Of a DNA stretch of 64,000 bases, positions 36,816 to 46,664 are shown one piece after another. Position 1 is the first letter of the stretch. Every line of letters begins with the position of its first letter. The stretch is taken from the NCBI RefSeq assembly GCF_019222765.1, contig NZ_CP078145.1:4464001-4528000 (forward strand), in the 5' to 3' direction. The notes under the pieces were generated by a model. The model saw only the letters and a program-made list of their open reading frames with translations. It was not told the DNA's origin and did no database searches. Source of the DNA: Nocardia iowensis (GTDB lineage Bacteria; Actinomycetota; Actinomycetes; Mycobacteriales; Mycobacteriaceae). Made by a program: the position numbers and the translations under genes.

Positions 36816-39800
36816 TCAGATCAGGTTCAGCAGCCGCAGATCGGCGACGTACTTCTCGATCAATGCGGGTGACAGGTGCGGAATGTCGCGCTGTGGGCCC
36901 AGTCCCGCTGCCTGCACGGCCGTTTGGAATTCTTTGGCGGGCAGTGCCGCGCCACGCAGCGGGGCTTCTGGTTGTTGGAATGCGTGCAGTAGCGGAATGA
37001 TCGAGTGCTGGCGTTGGCGTTCCGGCAGGGCCAGCAGTGCGGTGGTGAACCGCGACAGCCAGGTCGGGTAGTCATCGAGGCATTGGATGGGGTGTCCGGC
37101 CTCGATGAGCCAGTCGACGAAGGTGTCCAGGGAGATGCCGTCGTCGTGCGGGTTGATCACGTCGAAAGTCTGGTAGCCGGACGTGGTCTGCGGGCCGAGG
37201 GCGGTGATGGCCGCCGCGGTGAAATCGGCGGGCAGGCCGTCGTAGTGGGCGCGGCGCCGGTTGCCGCGGGCATCGAGTTCGTAGAAGGACTTCGGGGCCA
37301 GACCGGTGACGAGCACGCTCAGCAGCAATCGGGTGAACATGTCGGGCACATTCAGCTGACCCGCGTAACGGCTGTGGGCCAGAATCATGTCCGACCGGAA
37401 CGTCGTGACCGGCAGGCCGTAGTGTTCGTTGGCCTCGCGCAGCAGCACCTCGCCGGCCCATTTGCTGTTGCCGTACCCGTTGGCGTAGTCGTCGCCGAGG
37501 GTACGGACCGGGCTGATCTCGCGGATGTGGCCGTTCTCGGTGAAGATCTGCGGGTCGATCTGGGAGGCGACGGCAACGGTCGACAGGTAGGTGACCGGCT
37601 TGATGCGTTCGGTCAGCGCCAGCCGGATGATCTCGGCGGTACCGACGACATTGGGGCCGAACAGTTGGTCGTAAGGCAGGACGTGATTGACCAGTGCTGC
37701 CGCGTGCACGATCAGGTCGGCCGTGCCTGCCAGGTGCCGCCAATCGTCTTCGCCCAGGCCGAGATTCGGATAGCCGATATCGCCGGGCAGCACCTCGAGC
37801 GTGCCGTCGGCGAGCTCGTGGTAGCGCCGCAGCAGCTCGGGATCGCCGCTGTCGAAGGCGCCATCGAGCCGCTCGCGGGCCGCTGCGGCGTCGCTGCCGC
37901 GGACGATGCAGACCAGGGTGCCTGCCGAATCATGGAGGCGCTGTAGCCATTCCAGGCATAGGAAGCGTCCGAGGTACCCGTTGGCGCCGGTCAGCAGGAC
38001 TGTTTGCGGCTGGGAATCGACGCGCGGTGTGGTGGTGGCGGCCAATGTGTCGGCGTCGATGAACTTGTCGAGTGTCAGATCCGCCGCACGCAGTTCGCTG
38101 CCGTGTACTGAGGCGGCGGTGGGTGCGGGTTTCATCGAACTCTGTTGTGCCTGAATGTAGTCGGCGAGACCCTGCAGAGTGGTCGCGGGGCTGACGATGA
38201 CTCCCACCGGGACACCGAGTTGGAAGATCTCGCCCAGCAGATTCGACAGCGACAACGCGGACAGCGAATCGCCGCCGAGATCGGTGAAGTGCGCATCCGG
38301 CCGCAGATCTGTTGCGGCACAACCCAGCACCACCTGAACCGCACGACCGACCGCCTGTGCCGCGGGCAGCTCACGCCCCTCGTGCCGGAGGGTGGCGAGC
38401 TGGGATTGCTGTTGGTGCTCGATGTCGGCGTACAGCTGCTCCAGGCGCTCGTCATAGCGCTGTTTCAATTTGGGCCGCAATGACTTTCCGATGCCGGACA
38501 GCATCCCGTTTTCGATGCTGAACGGCTCGGTCTCGAGCAGAATGTCGCGGGGAATTTCATAGGAGCTCAGCGCAGCCTGCTGACCGACCTGTTGCAGCGA
38601 CGCCAAGACCGCCGCCTTCAACTCCGCGGCATCCGGGTGCGCCGCACAGGCGTCGGCGGTCGGCACGACCACGGCCAGCAGATACGAGCGCACACTGCTG
38701 CCGTAGACGTAGATCTGGCGGACCAGGGGACTGCTGATGTAAAGCGCGTCGAGCTTGGACACGGCCACGAACTCTCCCTGTGACAGCTTGAGCACGTTTT
38801 TGCTGCGGTCGAGGTAGACCAGCCGGTCCGGGGCGAGCTCGGCCATCACGTCGCCGGTGCGGTAGTAGCCGTCGGCATCGAAGATCTGCTCGTTCAACTC
38901 CGGCCGCTTGTAGTAGCCCGGAATCTGCGTGTCCACCTTTACCAGCAGTTCGCCACGCGGATACGGCCGGTCGGTGCGGAAGTAGCCCAGTTCGGGAACG
39001 TCGACCAACTTGTAGTCGAGCACCGGCGGGTGCTGGACCACGGTGTCGAGGATGACGTCGGGACCGGTTTCGGTGGTGCCGAAGTTGTCGTGCAAGGGGA
39101 TGTCGAGCACCGATTCGATGAAATCCTTCATCTCGGCCGCGATGGGCGCGCTACTGGTCCCGGCGTGGATCACGCGGCCGCCCAGCAGGTGTTCCCGCAG
39201 AGCCGTTTTCACCTGCGTCTCGCTTCCGGCGCGAGCCAACTCGCTGCGGTAGTGCTGAAAGATCAGGTCGCAGACGCGGGGAACGAGGAACTGGGAGGTC
39301 GGTCGCACCAGCGCGAGGTCCTCCAGCAATGTCGACATGTCGCTGCGAGCCGCGAAATATAGGGTGCCACCGCGAATGAGGGCTGCTCCCATCAGCATTC
39401 GGGCCGCGACATGGCTCATCGGCATGTAGTTCAGTTGCACGGTGGGCACCGGGCGGCGGCAGCCCGCACGCCACAGCTTGCTGACCAGCCGGTCGGTGTA
39501 TATCGCGCCCTTGGGCGCGCCCGTGCTGCCGGAGGTGTAGATGATCAGCGCCAGCTCGTTCGGGTCCGCCTCGGTGCGCGCGGGCGCGACCGGCAGTTCC
39601 CGGCCGCGCGCCAGCAACTCGTCGAGGGTATCGACCCGGACTGGCTTGTCGCCCTGACCGTTTCGAGCAGCACGCAGAGCATCCCGGTGATCGTCGTCGC
39701 GGTCGTCGTAATCGAAGACGACCACGCGACAGATCGATTCGGCGGCCCGCGCCAAACGCATCGCCACCGCCAACTCCTCGGCGCTCGTGGCCAGCATCCG

Positions 39801-40277
39801 CGGCTCCGTCTCGGCGACGATCGCGCTCAGCGCCGCTTCGGCCGAACCGGCCTGCAGTGGTACCGACACGGTGCCCAGGTACCCGCACGCCAGATCGACG
39901 GTGGCGTAGTCGACGCTGGCGAACCCCAGAACAGCCACGAAATCACCGGCACGCAACGGGAATTCGGGGTCGTGATACCACGCGGACGCGACCGCGCCGA
40001 TGCGTTGCCACAGCTGCCGATAGCTGATCGTGTCGTAGCGGGGCAGCAGTCGGGTACGGCTGCGGCCGCTGTCATCGGTGACGTACCCGACGCCGCGCTG
40101 CCCGAGCGCCGGACGGTCGCCGTAGCCTTCGATGATCATCTCGAGCATCCCGGCGAACGCCAACCCATCGCGGTCCACCGCAGCCATCACCTCGGTACTC
40201 GGCACCGCCGCGGCCACCTGCTCATCCTGGGCAATCAACTCCTCGATGCGGCGTTGGAGCGTCTCGTTGTCATCCAT
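36816..40277 (-). CDS. Second carboxylic acid reductase
   Basis: An 1153-residue paralogue of the enzyme at 16725. It has the full adenylation ([13 protein letters not shown]), carrier (GGDSLSA, phosphopantetheine Ser671) and NADPH reductase ([18 protein letters not shown]) set. ATG 40277 follows a strong GAGGAGG ribosome site. The N-terminal domain differs most, for instance [11 protein letters not shown] and FGTTETG where the first enzyme has GSAPLAAEM and YGSTEAG, so a different acid preference is likely. It stands alone and leftward, bracketed by the two 66-bp repeats. Confidence 0.95.
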   Translation of the reverse strand: MDDNETLQRRIEELIAQDEQVAAAVPSTEVMAAVDRDGLAFAGMLEMIIEGYGDRPALGQRGVGYVTDDSGRSRTRLLPRYDTISYRQLWQRIGAVASAWYHDPEFPLRAGDFVAVLGFASVDYATVDLACGYLGTVSVPLQAGSAEAALSAIVAETEPRMLATSAEELAVAMRLARAAESICRVVVFDYDDRDDDHRDALRAARNGQGDKPVRVDTLDELLARGRELPVAPARTEADPNELALIIYTSGSTGAPKGAIYTDRLVSKLWRAGCRRPVPTVQLNYMPMSHVAARMLMGAALIRGGTLYFAARSDMSTLLEDLALVRPTSQFLVPRVCDLIFQHYRSELARAGSETQVKTALREHLLGGRVIHAGTSSAPIAAEMKDFIESVLDIPLHDNFGTTETGPDVILDTVVQHPPVLDYKLVDVPELGYFRTDRPYPRGELLVKVDTQIPGYYKRPELNEQIFDADGYYRTGDVMAELAPDRLVYLDRSKNVLKLSQGEFVAVSKLDALYISSPLVRQIYVYGSSVRSYLLAVVVPTADACAAHPDAAELKAAVLASLQQVGQQAALSSYEIPRDILLETEPFSIENGMLSGIGKSLRPKLKQRYDERLEQLYADIEHQQQSQLATLRHEGRELPAAQAVGRAVQVVLGCAATDLRPDAHFTDLGGDSLSALSLSNLLGEIFQLGVPVGVIVSPATTLQGLADYIQAQQSSMKPAPTAASVHGSELRAADLTLDKFIDADTLAATTTPRVDSQPQTVLLTGANGYLGRFLCLEWLQRLHDSAGTLVCIVRGSDAAAARERLDGAFDSGDPELLRRYHELADGTLEVLPGDIGYPNLGLGEDDWRHLAGTADLIVHAAALVNHVLPYDQLFGPNVVGTAEIIRLALTERIKPVTYLSTVAVASQIDPQIFTENGHIREISPVRTLGDDYANGYGNSKWAGEVLLREANEHYGLPVTTFRSDMILAHSRYAGQLNVPDMFTRLLLSVLVTGLAPKSFYELDARGNRRRAHYDGLPADFTAAAITALGPQTTSGYQTFDVINPHDDGISLDTFVDWLIEAGHPIQCLDDYPTWLSRFTTALLALPERQRQHSIIPLLHAFQQPEAPLRGAALPAKEFQTAVQAAGLGPQRDIPHLSPALIEKYVADLRLLNLI

Positions 40278-40425
40278 ATCCGACCTCCTCACATCGCGAC
40301 CGCCGCCCCGAGAGCCACGAGCCGTCTGCGAAAACCGCACCTGACCAGTCCACATTCCTCCCCGCCCTCACCGAAGTCAATAATTCATAGGATGAATAGG
40401 TGTTCCCTGTGTCACCGTGCCCGGC

Positions 40426-40491
40426 CATGATCAACGGGACATGACGGTGGGTTTACTCGCACAATGCCTCCACTAAGTCCCGTTGATCATG
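40426..40491. repeat. 66-bp repeat, copy 2, with perfect terminal inverted repeats
   Basis: It starts CATGATCAACGGGAC and ends with the exact reverse complement, GTCCCGTTGATCATG, giving 15-bp perfect ends around a 36-bp centre. Copy 1 lies 3.8 kb away in the same orientation on the other side of the reductase gene. Confidence 0.85.
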
Positions 40492-40547
40492 GGCGGGCGG
40501 CGATGGGGCGGGCGTCTCAGCCTCTTGTGGACCTGCTCAATCGATGG

Positions 40548-41327
40548 TCAGTCGGGCAGGGGCACGAGGCGTTGAGCGGGGTCGAACAGTGCTCGTTCGG
40601 CGACGCGGGCGGCGACCAGGGCGGCTAGGGCGGTGGCGGCGAGGAGCATGTACATGACGACGATTTGGTAGCGGATGGCGGTGAGGGGGTCGACGCCGGC
40701 GAGGATGAGTCCGGTCATGGCGCCGGGGAGGCTGATGAGGCCGACGACTTTGGTGGCGTCGATCGACGGGACCAAGGCGGTGCGCAGCGCCGACTGTCGG
40801 TGCGGCAGAAAGGCTTGGCGGGCGGGCAAACCCAGGCACAGGCGGGCTTCGATGGCGGGGCGGGATTGGTGGGCGTCCTCGCGGATACGGCGGAGTGCGA
40901 TACCGGTGGCTTGCATGGCGCCGGAGACGACCATCCCGCCGACGGGGACGACGACGCGGGGTTCGGTGGAGATGACGCCGAGCAGGAGGAGCGCACTGAG
41001 CGTGCTGGCCGCGCCGACAGCCACGCCGATCGTGGCGGCCCGGCGCGCCTGCGGCAGGCCCGCGCCGCGGCGTCCGCCGACCTGCCCCGCGATGATCACC
41101 ATCAGGATCACCCAGGCGAACGCGCCGGGCAATGCGGTGTGCCGGAACACGATCAGCAGGATCGCGCCCACCGCGACCAGTTGCACTCCGGCCCGGATCG
41201 CGGCGATCACCAGTTCGCGGGTCAAGTTGAGCTGCTGCCGGTAGGCGATGAAGGCAGCCAGGGCGACGAGTAGTAGCGACGCGGAGACACCGGTCCAGTC
41301 GGGTACCGAAAGGCCCTCCACCGTCAC
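40548..41327 (-). CDS. FetB-like ABC transporter permease
   Basis: A 259-residue membrane protein with about seven helices, of the UPF0014/FetB family. Characteristic segments are RELVIAAIRAGVQLVAVG, SGAMQATGIALRRI and ALVPSIDATKVVGLISLPGAMTGLILAG. In E. coli FetAB exports iron and helps against oxidative stress; the metal here is not known. Its GTG/ATG start overlaps the ATPase stop by 4 bp, so both subunits are coupled. Confidence 0.9.
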   Translation of the reverse strand: MTVEGLSVPDWTGVSASLLLVALAAFIAYRQQLNLTRELVIAAIRAGVQLVAVGAILLIVFRHTALPGAFAWVILMVIIAGQVGGRRGAGLPQARRAATIGVAVGAASTLSALLLLGVISTEPRVVVPVGGMVVSGAMQATGIALRRIREDAHQSRPAIEARLCLGLPARQAFLPHRQSALRTALVPSIDATKVVGLISLPGAMTGLILAGVDPLTAIRYQIVVMYMLLAATALAALVAARVAERALFDPAQRLVPLPD

Positions 41328-41986
41328 GACTTCCGATCGATCTGGTCGGAGCGCCCATCACGGATCAGGCGTTTGTTGTCGAGTAACAAGATGTCGTCGG
41401 CGACTGATCGCACGAAACCGTGGTCGTGGCTGACCAGTACCACGGTGCCGCCCGCGCCGATGTGCGCGCGGATGAGGTCGGCGATCACCGCCGCGGCGGC
41501 CGTGTCCAACGCGGAGGTAGGTTCGTCCAACAGCAACACGTCGGGTTCGACGGCCAGCGCGCGGGCCAAGCACACCCGTTGCGCCTCACCACCGGACAGT
41601 TCCGCACAGCGGCGCTCCGCGAACGACTCCGGCAAGCCGACCCTGGCCAACAGCGCTGCCACCTTCGGTATCGGCAGATCGGCGCGGCCGACCCGCACCT
41701 CATCGACCACCAGATCGGTCAACAGCACCGCCCGCTGCGGCACCAGCCCGACCCGGCGGCGCAACTCCAGCACGTCGAGTCCGGTGATCGGGGCGCCGTC
41801 GAGCAGGATCCGCCCGCTGCTCGGTTCGGCGAGCCGGTTGAGTAGCCGCAGCAGTGTGCTCTTGCCCGTCCCGCTCGGCCCGACCACCGCGGTGCACCGC
41901 CCGCCGGGCAGGGTGAGGTCCAAGTCGACAAGCAGGGGTGTCGAACCGGCGATTACGCCGACCTGGTCGAAGACGAAGGTGTGCAC
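41324..41986 (-). CDS. FetA-like ABC transporter ATPase
   Basis: A 220-residue ATP-binding subunit. It has Walker A GPSGTGKST, the signature LSGGEAQR, Walker B VLLLDEP and the switch His in LVSHDHG. It pairs with the FetB-like permease encoded by the overlapping downstream gene to form a small exporter at the membrane. No metal regulator is adjacent. Confidence 0.92.
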   Translation of the reverse strand: MHTFVFDQVGVIAGSTPLLVDLDLTLPGGRCTAVVGPSGTGKSTLLRLLNRLAEPSSGRILLDGAPITGLDVLELRRRVGLVPQRAVLLTDLVVDEVRVGRADLPIPKVAALLARVGLPESFAERRCAELSGGEAQRVCLARALAVEPDVLLLDEPTSALDTAAAAVIADLIRAHIGAGGTVVLVSHDHGFVRSVADDILLLDNKRLIRDGRSDQIDRKS

Positions 41987-42103
41987 TGTGCCAATCCTGC
42001 TATGCGGACGGGTGCGCGGTGCGCGCCGGTCCGCCGCGAGCCACCCGAACCGGCAGTCCTATTGCGCTGCATCGGCACTCGGCGCGCCGTTAGGCTCCCG
42101 GAC

Positions 42104-42484
42104 ATGATTCTTCGCCACGTGACCATCGACTGCGCCGATCCCTACGAACTCGCGACGTTCTGGAGCGCCGTCACCGGATGGCCGGTATCCGACGAGGACA
42201 AACCCGGCGACGACGACACGGTGCTGATCGCCCCCGCGCCCGTGCCCGGTTTGCTGTTCATCCGGGTCCCCGAGGCCAAGACGGTGAAGAACCGGATCCA
42301 CTTCGACTGGATGCCGTCCGAGGGCACCCGCGACGAGGAAGTCGAGCGCATCATCGGCCTGGGCGCGACACTGTACGAGGATCATCGCACCGCCGAGGGT
42401 CGCGGCTGGGTCACCCTCCTCGACCCCGAAGGGAACGAATTCTGTGTCGAGCGAAGCACAGCCGAACGAGGTACCGAAGACTGA
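42104..42484 (+). CDS. VOC (glyoxalase/bleomycin-resistance) family protein
   Basis: A 126-residue single VOC domain. The first metal-site His is in LRHVTIDCADPYELATFW, and the last acidic ligand region is in GWVTLLDPEGNEFCV, the standard ending. Similar actinobacterial proteins are annotated glyoxalase-like with unknown substrate. The ATG at 42104 follows a gap from the divergent FetA gene. Its end overlaps the next gene by 41 bp. Confidence 0.88.
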   Translation: MILRHVTIDCADPYELATFWSAVTGWPVSDEDKPGDDDTVLIAPAPVPGLLFIRVPEAKTVKNRIHFDWMPSEGTRDEEVERIIGLGATLYEDHRTAEGRGWVTLLDPEGNEFCVERSTAERGTED

Positions 42485-43004
42485 CCACGACGCGCACGAC
42501 CAGCCGCCGGCTTTCGGCGCCTGCCCGACCTGCGGGGACCCCCTCGATGGCCACGACAGGCATATGCGATTCATCTTGCCGGATCCCGTGCGCGACCTAC
42601 CGGACAAAGAGCGCACACCCGGCACCTGGATGAGCGGCGACACCGCCAACGGATCGGTACTGATGCAGGTTCCGCGGCTCGGTGCGTTCGTCCGGGCGCT
42701 GCTGCCCATCCGACTCACGGCGGGATACACCCTCACCTATGGCGTCTGGATCGCGATCGACCCGCGCGAACTGCGCCCGATCTTCGACGTCTGGTTCGAA
42801 CCCGAATACGCCGCGCTGCGGGTCGAGGGCCTGCTCGCGAATGCCATCGAGCCGTGGGGCCTGCTGGCCGCCCCGGTGGTCGCGACGGTCCGCGACACCA
42901 GCCAGACCCCCTACTGCACCGACTCCAGTGACCCGATCCTCGAGCGTGTCCTGCACGAGGGGTGGCCACATGAGCTGTTCCTCGACCACCTCGGCCGGGC
43001 GTGA
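42444..43004 (+). CDS. DUF2199 protein
   Basis: A 186-residue protein with the N-terminal CPTCGDPLDGH zinc-ribbon-like start and the later RLGAFVRALLPIRLTAGYTLTYGVWI block of the DUF2199 family. The function is unknown. GTG 42444 overlaps the VOC gene by 41 bp and the LexA-like frame begins close behind, so the genes are probably co-transcribed. Confidence 0.75.
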   Translation: MSSEAQPNEVPKTDHDAHDQPPAFGACPTCGDPLDGHDRHMRFILPDPVRDLPDKERTPGTWMSGDTANGSVLMQVPRLGAFVRALLPIRLTAGYTLTYGVWIAIDPRELRPIFDVWFEPEYAALRVEGLLANAIEPWGLLAAPVVATVRDTSQTPYCTDSSDPILERVLHEGWPHELFLDHLGRA

Positions 43005-43081
43005 ATCTCGCGCAGATCACGACACTCCACTGGAATGGCCTGTGCGGCCGCGGGATCGGCGACGACCTCTACGATTCCCGG

Positions 43082-43732
43082 GTGACCTACGACGACTTCG
43101 ACCATCTCGACACTTCCCGGCTGCCGGAACGGCAGCGGCGCATCCTTGCCACGATTCGAGACTGGGTGGTCCGGTACGGGTATGCGCCGAACTCGCGGCA
43201 GATCGGGGACGCGGTGGGGTTGCGGTCTTCGTCGTCGGTGTCGAAGCATCTGAACAGCCTGGAGGAGAAGGGGTTTCTGCGGCGCAGCGAGACGATGTCA
43301 CGGCCGATCGATGTGCGAATGTTCCTCCAGGGGTCGGCGCCGCGGGAATCGAACGAGGATTCGGTGGCCGTTCCGGTGGTCGGCGACATCGCGGCGGGGA
43401 CGCCGATTCTCGCCGAGGAACACACCGACGACATGGTGACCATGTCGCGCCAGCTCGTCGGCCGCGGCACCGTATTCGGGCTGCGGGTGCGCGGGGATTC
43501 GATGATCGATGCGGCGATCTGTGACGGCGACATCGTGGTGGTACGGCAGCAGAACGAGGCGCATTCGGGGGAGATCGTCGCCGCGATGATCGAGGGCGAA
43601 GCCACGGTGAAGGTGTATCGGCGGCGCAACGGTCACGTGTACCTCGAACCGCGCAACCCCGCCTATCCCGTCATCGACGGTGACGAGGCCGTCGTGCTGG
43701 GCAAGGTGGTGTCGGTGATGCGCCGGGTCTGA
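43082..43732 (+). CDS. LexA-family repressor (probable paralogue)
   Basis: A 216-residue LexA-like protein with an N-terminal winged helix (RQRRILATIRDWVVRYGYAP then RQIGDAVGLRSSSSVSKHLN) and an S24 self-cleavage domain. The Ala-Gly scissile site is in GDIAAGTP, the nucleophile is Ser in GDSMIDAA, and the base is Lys in EATVKVY. The canonical actinobacterial LexA recognition helix reads GLTSTSSVAHQLRTLE, so this one may read another operator. GTG 43082 is the best start. I see no TCGAAC/GTTCGA SOS box upstream. It is probably a second, specialised LexA. Confidence 0.85.
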   Translation: MTYDDFDHLDTSRLPERQRRILATIRDWVVRYGYAPNSRQIGDAVGLRSSSSVSKHLNSLEEKGFLRRSETMSRPIDVRMFLQGSAPRESNEDSVAVPVVGDIAAGTPILAEEHTDDMVTMSRQLVGRGTVFGLRVRGDSMIDAAICDGDIVVVRQQNEAHSGEIVAAMIEGEATVKVYRRRNGHVYLEPRNPAYPVIDGDEAVVLGKVVSVMRRV

Positions 43733-43765
43733 AGCCTCGGCGGCGGGCCGCCGTACCCTGAACTG

Positions 43766-44638
43766 ATGTCGGATGTCTCGGAACTGCCCGCCGGTGTGGG
43801 CTTCGAGCGGCTGGTCGAGTTACTCGCCGGTCGGCGCGTGGTGGTGCTGACCGGTGCGGGCGTGTCGACCGACAGCGGGATTCCCGATTATCGCGGGCCT
43901 GCCGCACCGCCGCGCAATCCGATGACCTACCAGCAGTTTGTCGGCGACGCGGTGTTCCGGCAGCGGTATTGGGCGCGCAATCACGTCGGCTGGCGGCGGA
44001 TGGATGCGTCACGGCCGAATCCGGGGCACCGCGCGCTGGCCCGGCTGGAACGCATGGGCGTGGTGAGCGGTCTGATCACGCAGAACGTCGACCTGCTACA
44101 CACCAAGGCGGGCCATCGCCGGGTGATCGATCTACACGGCACTTACGCGCGGGTGCGCTGTCTGAATTGTGATGCACTCATTTCCCGGATGGCGTTGGCG
44201 GAGCAATTGGAGGCGGTGAATCCCGGCTTCGCCGAGGGGGCTACGACCAATGGTGTGGAGGTTGCGCCCGATGCCGATGCGGTGATCGCCGATACCGCCA
44301 GTTTCCGGATGGTCGATTGCGTTGGCTGTGGGGGAATGCTCAAGCCCGACATCGTGTATTTCGGGGAAAATGTGCCCAAGGAGCGCGTCGCGGCGGCATA
44401 CGAACTCGTCGACGAGGCGGATGCGCTGCTTGTCGCCGGGTCGTCGCTGACCGTCATGTCGGGTTTGCGTTTCGTGCGGCACGCGGCGAAACATGGGCGG
44501 CCAGTGGTGATCGTCAATCGCGGAAACACCCGAGGGGATGAACTGGCGACGCTCACTCTGGATGCGGGATGCTCCGGTGCGCTCGTCGCGCTGGCTGATG
44601 CGTTGGGGAACGCGCGGGTGCTCGCCAACACGGTGTAG
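43766..44638 (+). CDS. Sir2-family NAD-dependent deacylase
   Basis: A 290-residue sirtuin. The NAD motif [15 protein letters not shown], the QNVD loop, the catalytic His in IDLHG and two zinc CxxC pairs (CLNC and CVGC) are all present. The layout resembles class II (SIRT4-like) sirtuins, which remove acyl groups or transfer ADP-ribose. It starts 33 bp after the LexA-like gene and is probably co-transcribed with it. Targets may include acyl-CoA synthetases, which bacterial sirtuins often reactivate. Confidence 0.93.
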   Translation: MSDVSELPAGVGFERLVELLAGRRVVVLTGAGVSTDSGIPDYRGPAAPPRNPMTYQQFVGDAVFRQRYWARNHVGWRRMDASRPNPGHRALARLERMGVVSGLITQNVDLLHTKAGHRRVIDLHGTYARVRCLNCDALISRMALAEQLEAVNPGFAEGATTNGVEVAPDADAVIADTASFRMVDCVGCGGMLKPDIVYFGENVPKERVAAAYELVDEADALLVAGSSLTVMSGLRFVRHAAKHGRPVVIVNRGNTRGDELATLTLDAGCSGALVALADALGNARVLANTV

Positions 44639-45085
44639 CCCGATTTCTGTTGCGGCGCACGGTGTTCTGCATCGAGGGCAAGTCGGCATCCGCTGCTGAT
44701 CGCTGGCGTGCGTCGAAGCCCGGGTCGGGGGCCGAGTGCAAGCGAATCATGTCCGAAGGAACCGATGCCGACAACGGGCTGACCGACCTCCTGCGTCTGG
44801 ATGCCGCGGGCGGCCGCGCCGAGCTGGCATTCGTCGAACTCGCCCACAGCATCACCACCGGCCGAGCGGCCTACCCGCGCCGGTACGGCTCGAATTCCAG
44901 CTCGCCGTCGACGAATAGGTGTGCTCGGACACCAGCGCAGCGGAATGGCAGGGCGTGCGGACCGTCGCCGCGTCGTGTCGACTTCGGCAGGCTCTCCCGG
45001 TCGGTTCCCCAGTAGCAGAGCGGTTGCGTAACGTGTTGGTCGCCAGCACGATTCCGTTTATGCCGTGCGACGACGGGACTGTGGC
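44639..45085. other. 447-bp stretch without a confident gene
   Basis: No gene I can support. On the minus strand around 44871-45015 a short open frame ends ...[16 protein letters not shown], which reads like the C-terminus of a real protein, but it has no start, no recognisable family and no partner exon. It may be a gene remnant. Confidence 0.5.
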
Positions 45086-45352
45086 ATGAACGAACTGCGA
45101 CTATGGCAACCATGGCGGGTAGTGCAGTTGTGGCGACTGTGGCGGTTAGCGAATCTGTGGCGACTGTGGCGGTTGACCCAACTACGGTGGGTGCGGCCAC
45201 TGGCTGGTTCGTTGGTGGCACTGGCACTGATCATCGGCGGGGTGATGGCGTTCCAGTACGCGGGCGGTCAGGCGCCGCCCGTGTGGCAGGTCGATAACGC
45301 GCCGATTACGAAGCCGTTACCTCCTAACCATTGGCAGGGGCAGGGGAATTGA
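45086..45352 (+). CDS. Small Trp/Arg-repeat membrane protein
   Basis: An 88-residue protein I do not recognise. After MNELR come three 9-residue repeats (LWQPWRVVQ, LWRLWRLAN, LWRLWRLTQ) and a partial fourth, LRWVRP, rich in Trp, Arg and Leu. A transmembrane helix follows (residues about 38-58, LAGSLVALALIIGGVMAF) and then a short Pro-rich outer tail. The positive repeats before the helix suggest N-in orientation with the repeats lying on the inner membrane face. No clear ribosome site precedes ATG 45086. The frame is supported mainly by its coherent repeat and helix. Confidence 0.55.
   Translation: MNELRLWQPWRVVQLWRLWRLANLWRLWRLTQLRWVRPLAGSLVALALIIGGVMAFQYAGGQAPPVWQVDNAPITKPLPPNHWQGQGN
45101..45181 (+). 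repeat. Three tandem 27-bp repeats coding for L-W-x-x-W-R repeats
   Basis: Units lie at 45101-45127, 45128-45154 and 45155-45181. Units 2 and 3 are nearly identical over TGTGGCGACTGTGGCGGTT. The unit length keeps the frame. Confidence 0.85.
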
Positions 45353-45731
45353 GCGTTTCGAGTCGGCGGTGCGGCCTCGGCGCGACGCACATGTTGTCGT
45401 GCCCGGTGAGGCGGTTTTTGCCGTTCGTCCGTAAGCGGCACCGACTCGTCGAGCCCGTATTCCCGAGAATCTGCCCGAGCCGATTGGCAGTGCTGGTTCC
45501 TTGACGCCGCCGAGGCCGTGGAAAATCGAAGGCAAGCGTCTGGATCAGAATCTGTCCCCACCTCGACGCGGCCATCAAGGCGAGTTCTGAGGCGGTCGCA
45601 ATCGCGGTTCGGGAAAATGCGTCCGCCGTGGTTTTGTATCGATGCGCTCGGGTATCGACTACTCGCCGTGGGATTGCCCGCGGTTAACCACTCCCACGAG
45701 ATCAAGGTCGATCGAAAAGGAGAGGATTCAC
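45353..45731. other. 379-bp intergenic region
   Basis: I see no gene. Open frames here have no recognisable domain. The right end supplies the AAGGAGA ribosome site of the secreted protein at 45732. Confidence 0.5.
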
Positions 45732-46250
45732 ATGGCAACACCCAGGAAAATCGGTGTTTTCTTTGCCGTCGCGGCCTCAGTTGCCGCGCCGCTGATTGCC
45801 ACACAACCTGCGGTGTCCGAGCCAATAGGCGGTTGGTGCCCGGCAAGTGAAATGACGTTCCACACCAACCCGATCGGCATGAACACCGTGCCCGCTCGGG
45901 GCGGATTCAACGCCGACATCGGCGGCTGCACCGGGACGCCCGCCGCCGACGTTGCCTTCCGCACCGAGTTCAACGGCAACGCCAGCTGCAACGACGCGCT
46001 CGGGCATGTCGAAGGCACCCTGGAGTGGGGCAACGGGGAGGTCAGCCGCGTGTCCGGGCAATGGCATGTTCCCGGCGGAAACCCCGCGGCCTCCGTCACG
46101 AACGTTCTCAACATCATGGACGGACCCGGTGCGGGCGGTCGACTGCACGTGGATCAGGGACCGGTGGACAGCCAGCCGCTAGTCGGCGCATGCATGAACG
46201 GAACGATGCAAGGCGGTCGGATCCCCATCCACACCCTGCACTTCAACTGA
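45732..46250 (+). CDS. Secreted protein of unknown function
   Basis: A 172-residue protein with a clear Sec signal peptide (KIGVFFAVAASVAAPLIA, cleavage after VSEP-type Ala/Ser region near residue 30). The mature part is about 140 residues with four cysteines (in GGWC, GGC, ASC and GAC), enough for two disulfides, and is Gly/Asn-rich with beta-strand character. I do not recognise the family; a small all-beta exported protein as found in many mycolata is likely. AAGGAGA lies just upstream of the ATG. Confidence 0.8.
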   Translation: MATPRKIGVFFAVAASVAAPLIATQPAVSEPIGGWCPASEMTFHTNPIGMNTVPARGGFNADIGGCTGTPAADVAFRTEFNGNASCNDALGHVEGTLEWGNGEVSRVSGQWHVPGGNPAASVTNVLNIMDGPGAGGRLHVDQGPVDSQPLVGACMNGTMQGGRIPIHTLHFN

Positions 46251-46266
46251 ACCGACCGAAACGCGG

Positions 46267-46298
46267 CCCCGGCGGCGAGCCCATCAACTCCGCCGGGG
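46267..46298. terminator. Hairpin terminator
   Basis: CCCCGGCGG (46267-46275) pairs with CCGCCGGGG (46290-46298) around a 14-nt loop, 17 bp after the secreted-protein stop codon. Confidence 0.65.
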
Positions 46299-46308
46299 TC
46301 GCAGGCCG

Positions 46309-46411
46309 ATCGGGGGTGGGGGTGAATTGGGGTGCATACCGATCGGGGGGTGCGCTTGAGGTGGATGCCGATCGAGGGTAAGTACGACTCGAGGTGCACG
46401 CCGATCCGATC
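46309..46411. repeat. Short degenerate iterons in a 414-bp gene-free region
   Basis: Variants of GAGGTGCACGCCGATCGGGG start at 46329, 46358 and 46391, with a further GCCGATCGGGGG at about 46306. The whole gap 46251-46664 holds no gene I can support. The repeats may bind a protein or be simple low-complexity drift. Confidence 0.45.
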
Positions 46412-46664
46412 GCTGCGGGGGAACCCGCGTCAGCGGGAATCACCACCCCGCGCCGCACTGCGTCGAGTGCAAGTACGCAGTGCGCGCTGAACAGGGGCGC
46501 TCATCGGGGAGTCGAGCTAGCGCGCGACTGGCCCGACGGTATCGCCGACGCCTGCCACTGGTCTTCGCGCCTCGGCACGCGATCCAGCGTGTCTGATCCA
46601 GGTTGCCCACGGGTTCGAATACGTTGACGTACTGGTCCGTCTACCTCCAGAGATGGGAACTACC

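Noticed and set aside
43005..43081. SOS box upstream of the LexA-like gene
   Set aside because: No TCGAAC-N4-GTTCGA-type sequence could be found there.
44871..45227. A 118-residue leftward open frame ending [15 protein letters not shown]
   Set aside because: The C-terminal piece looks real but the rest does not, and it overlaps the repeat protein gene; recorded only as a possible remnant.
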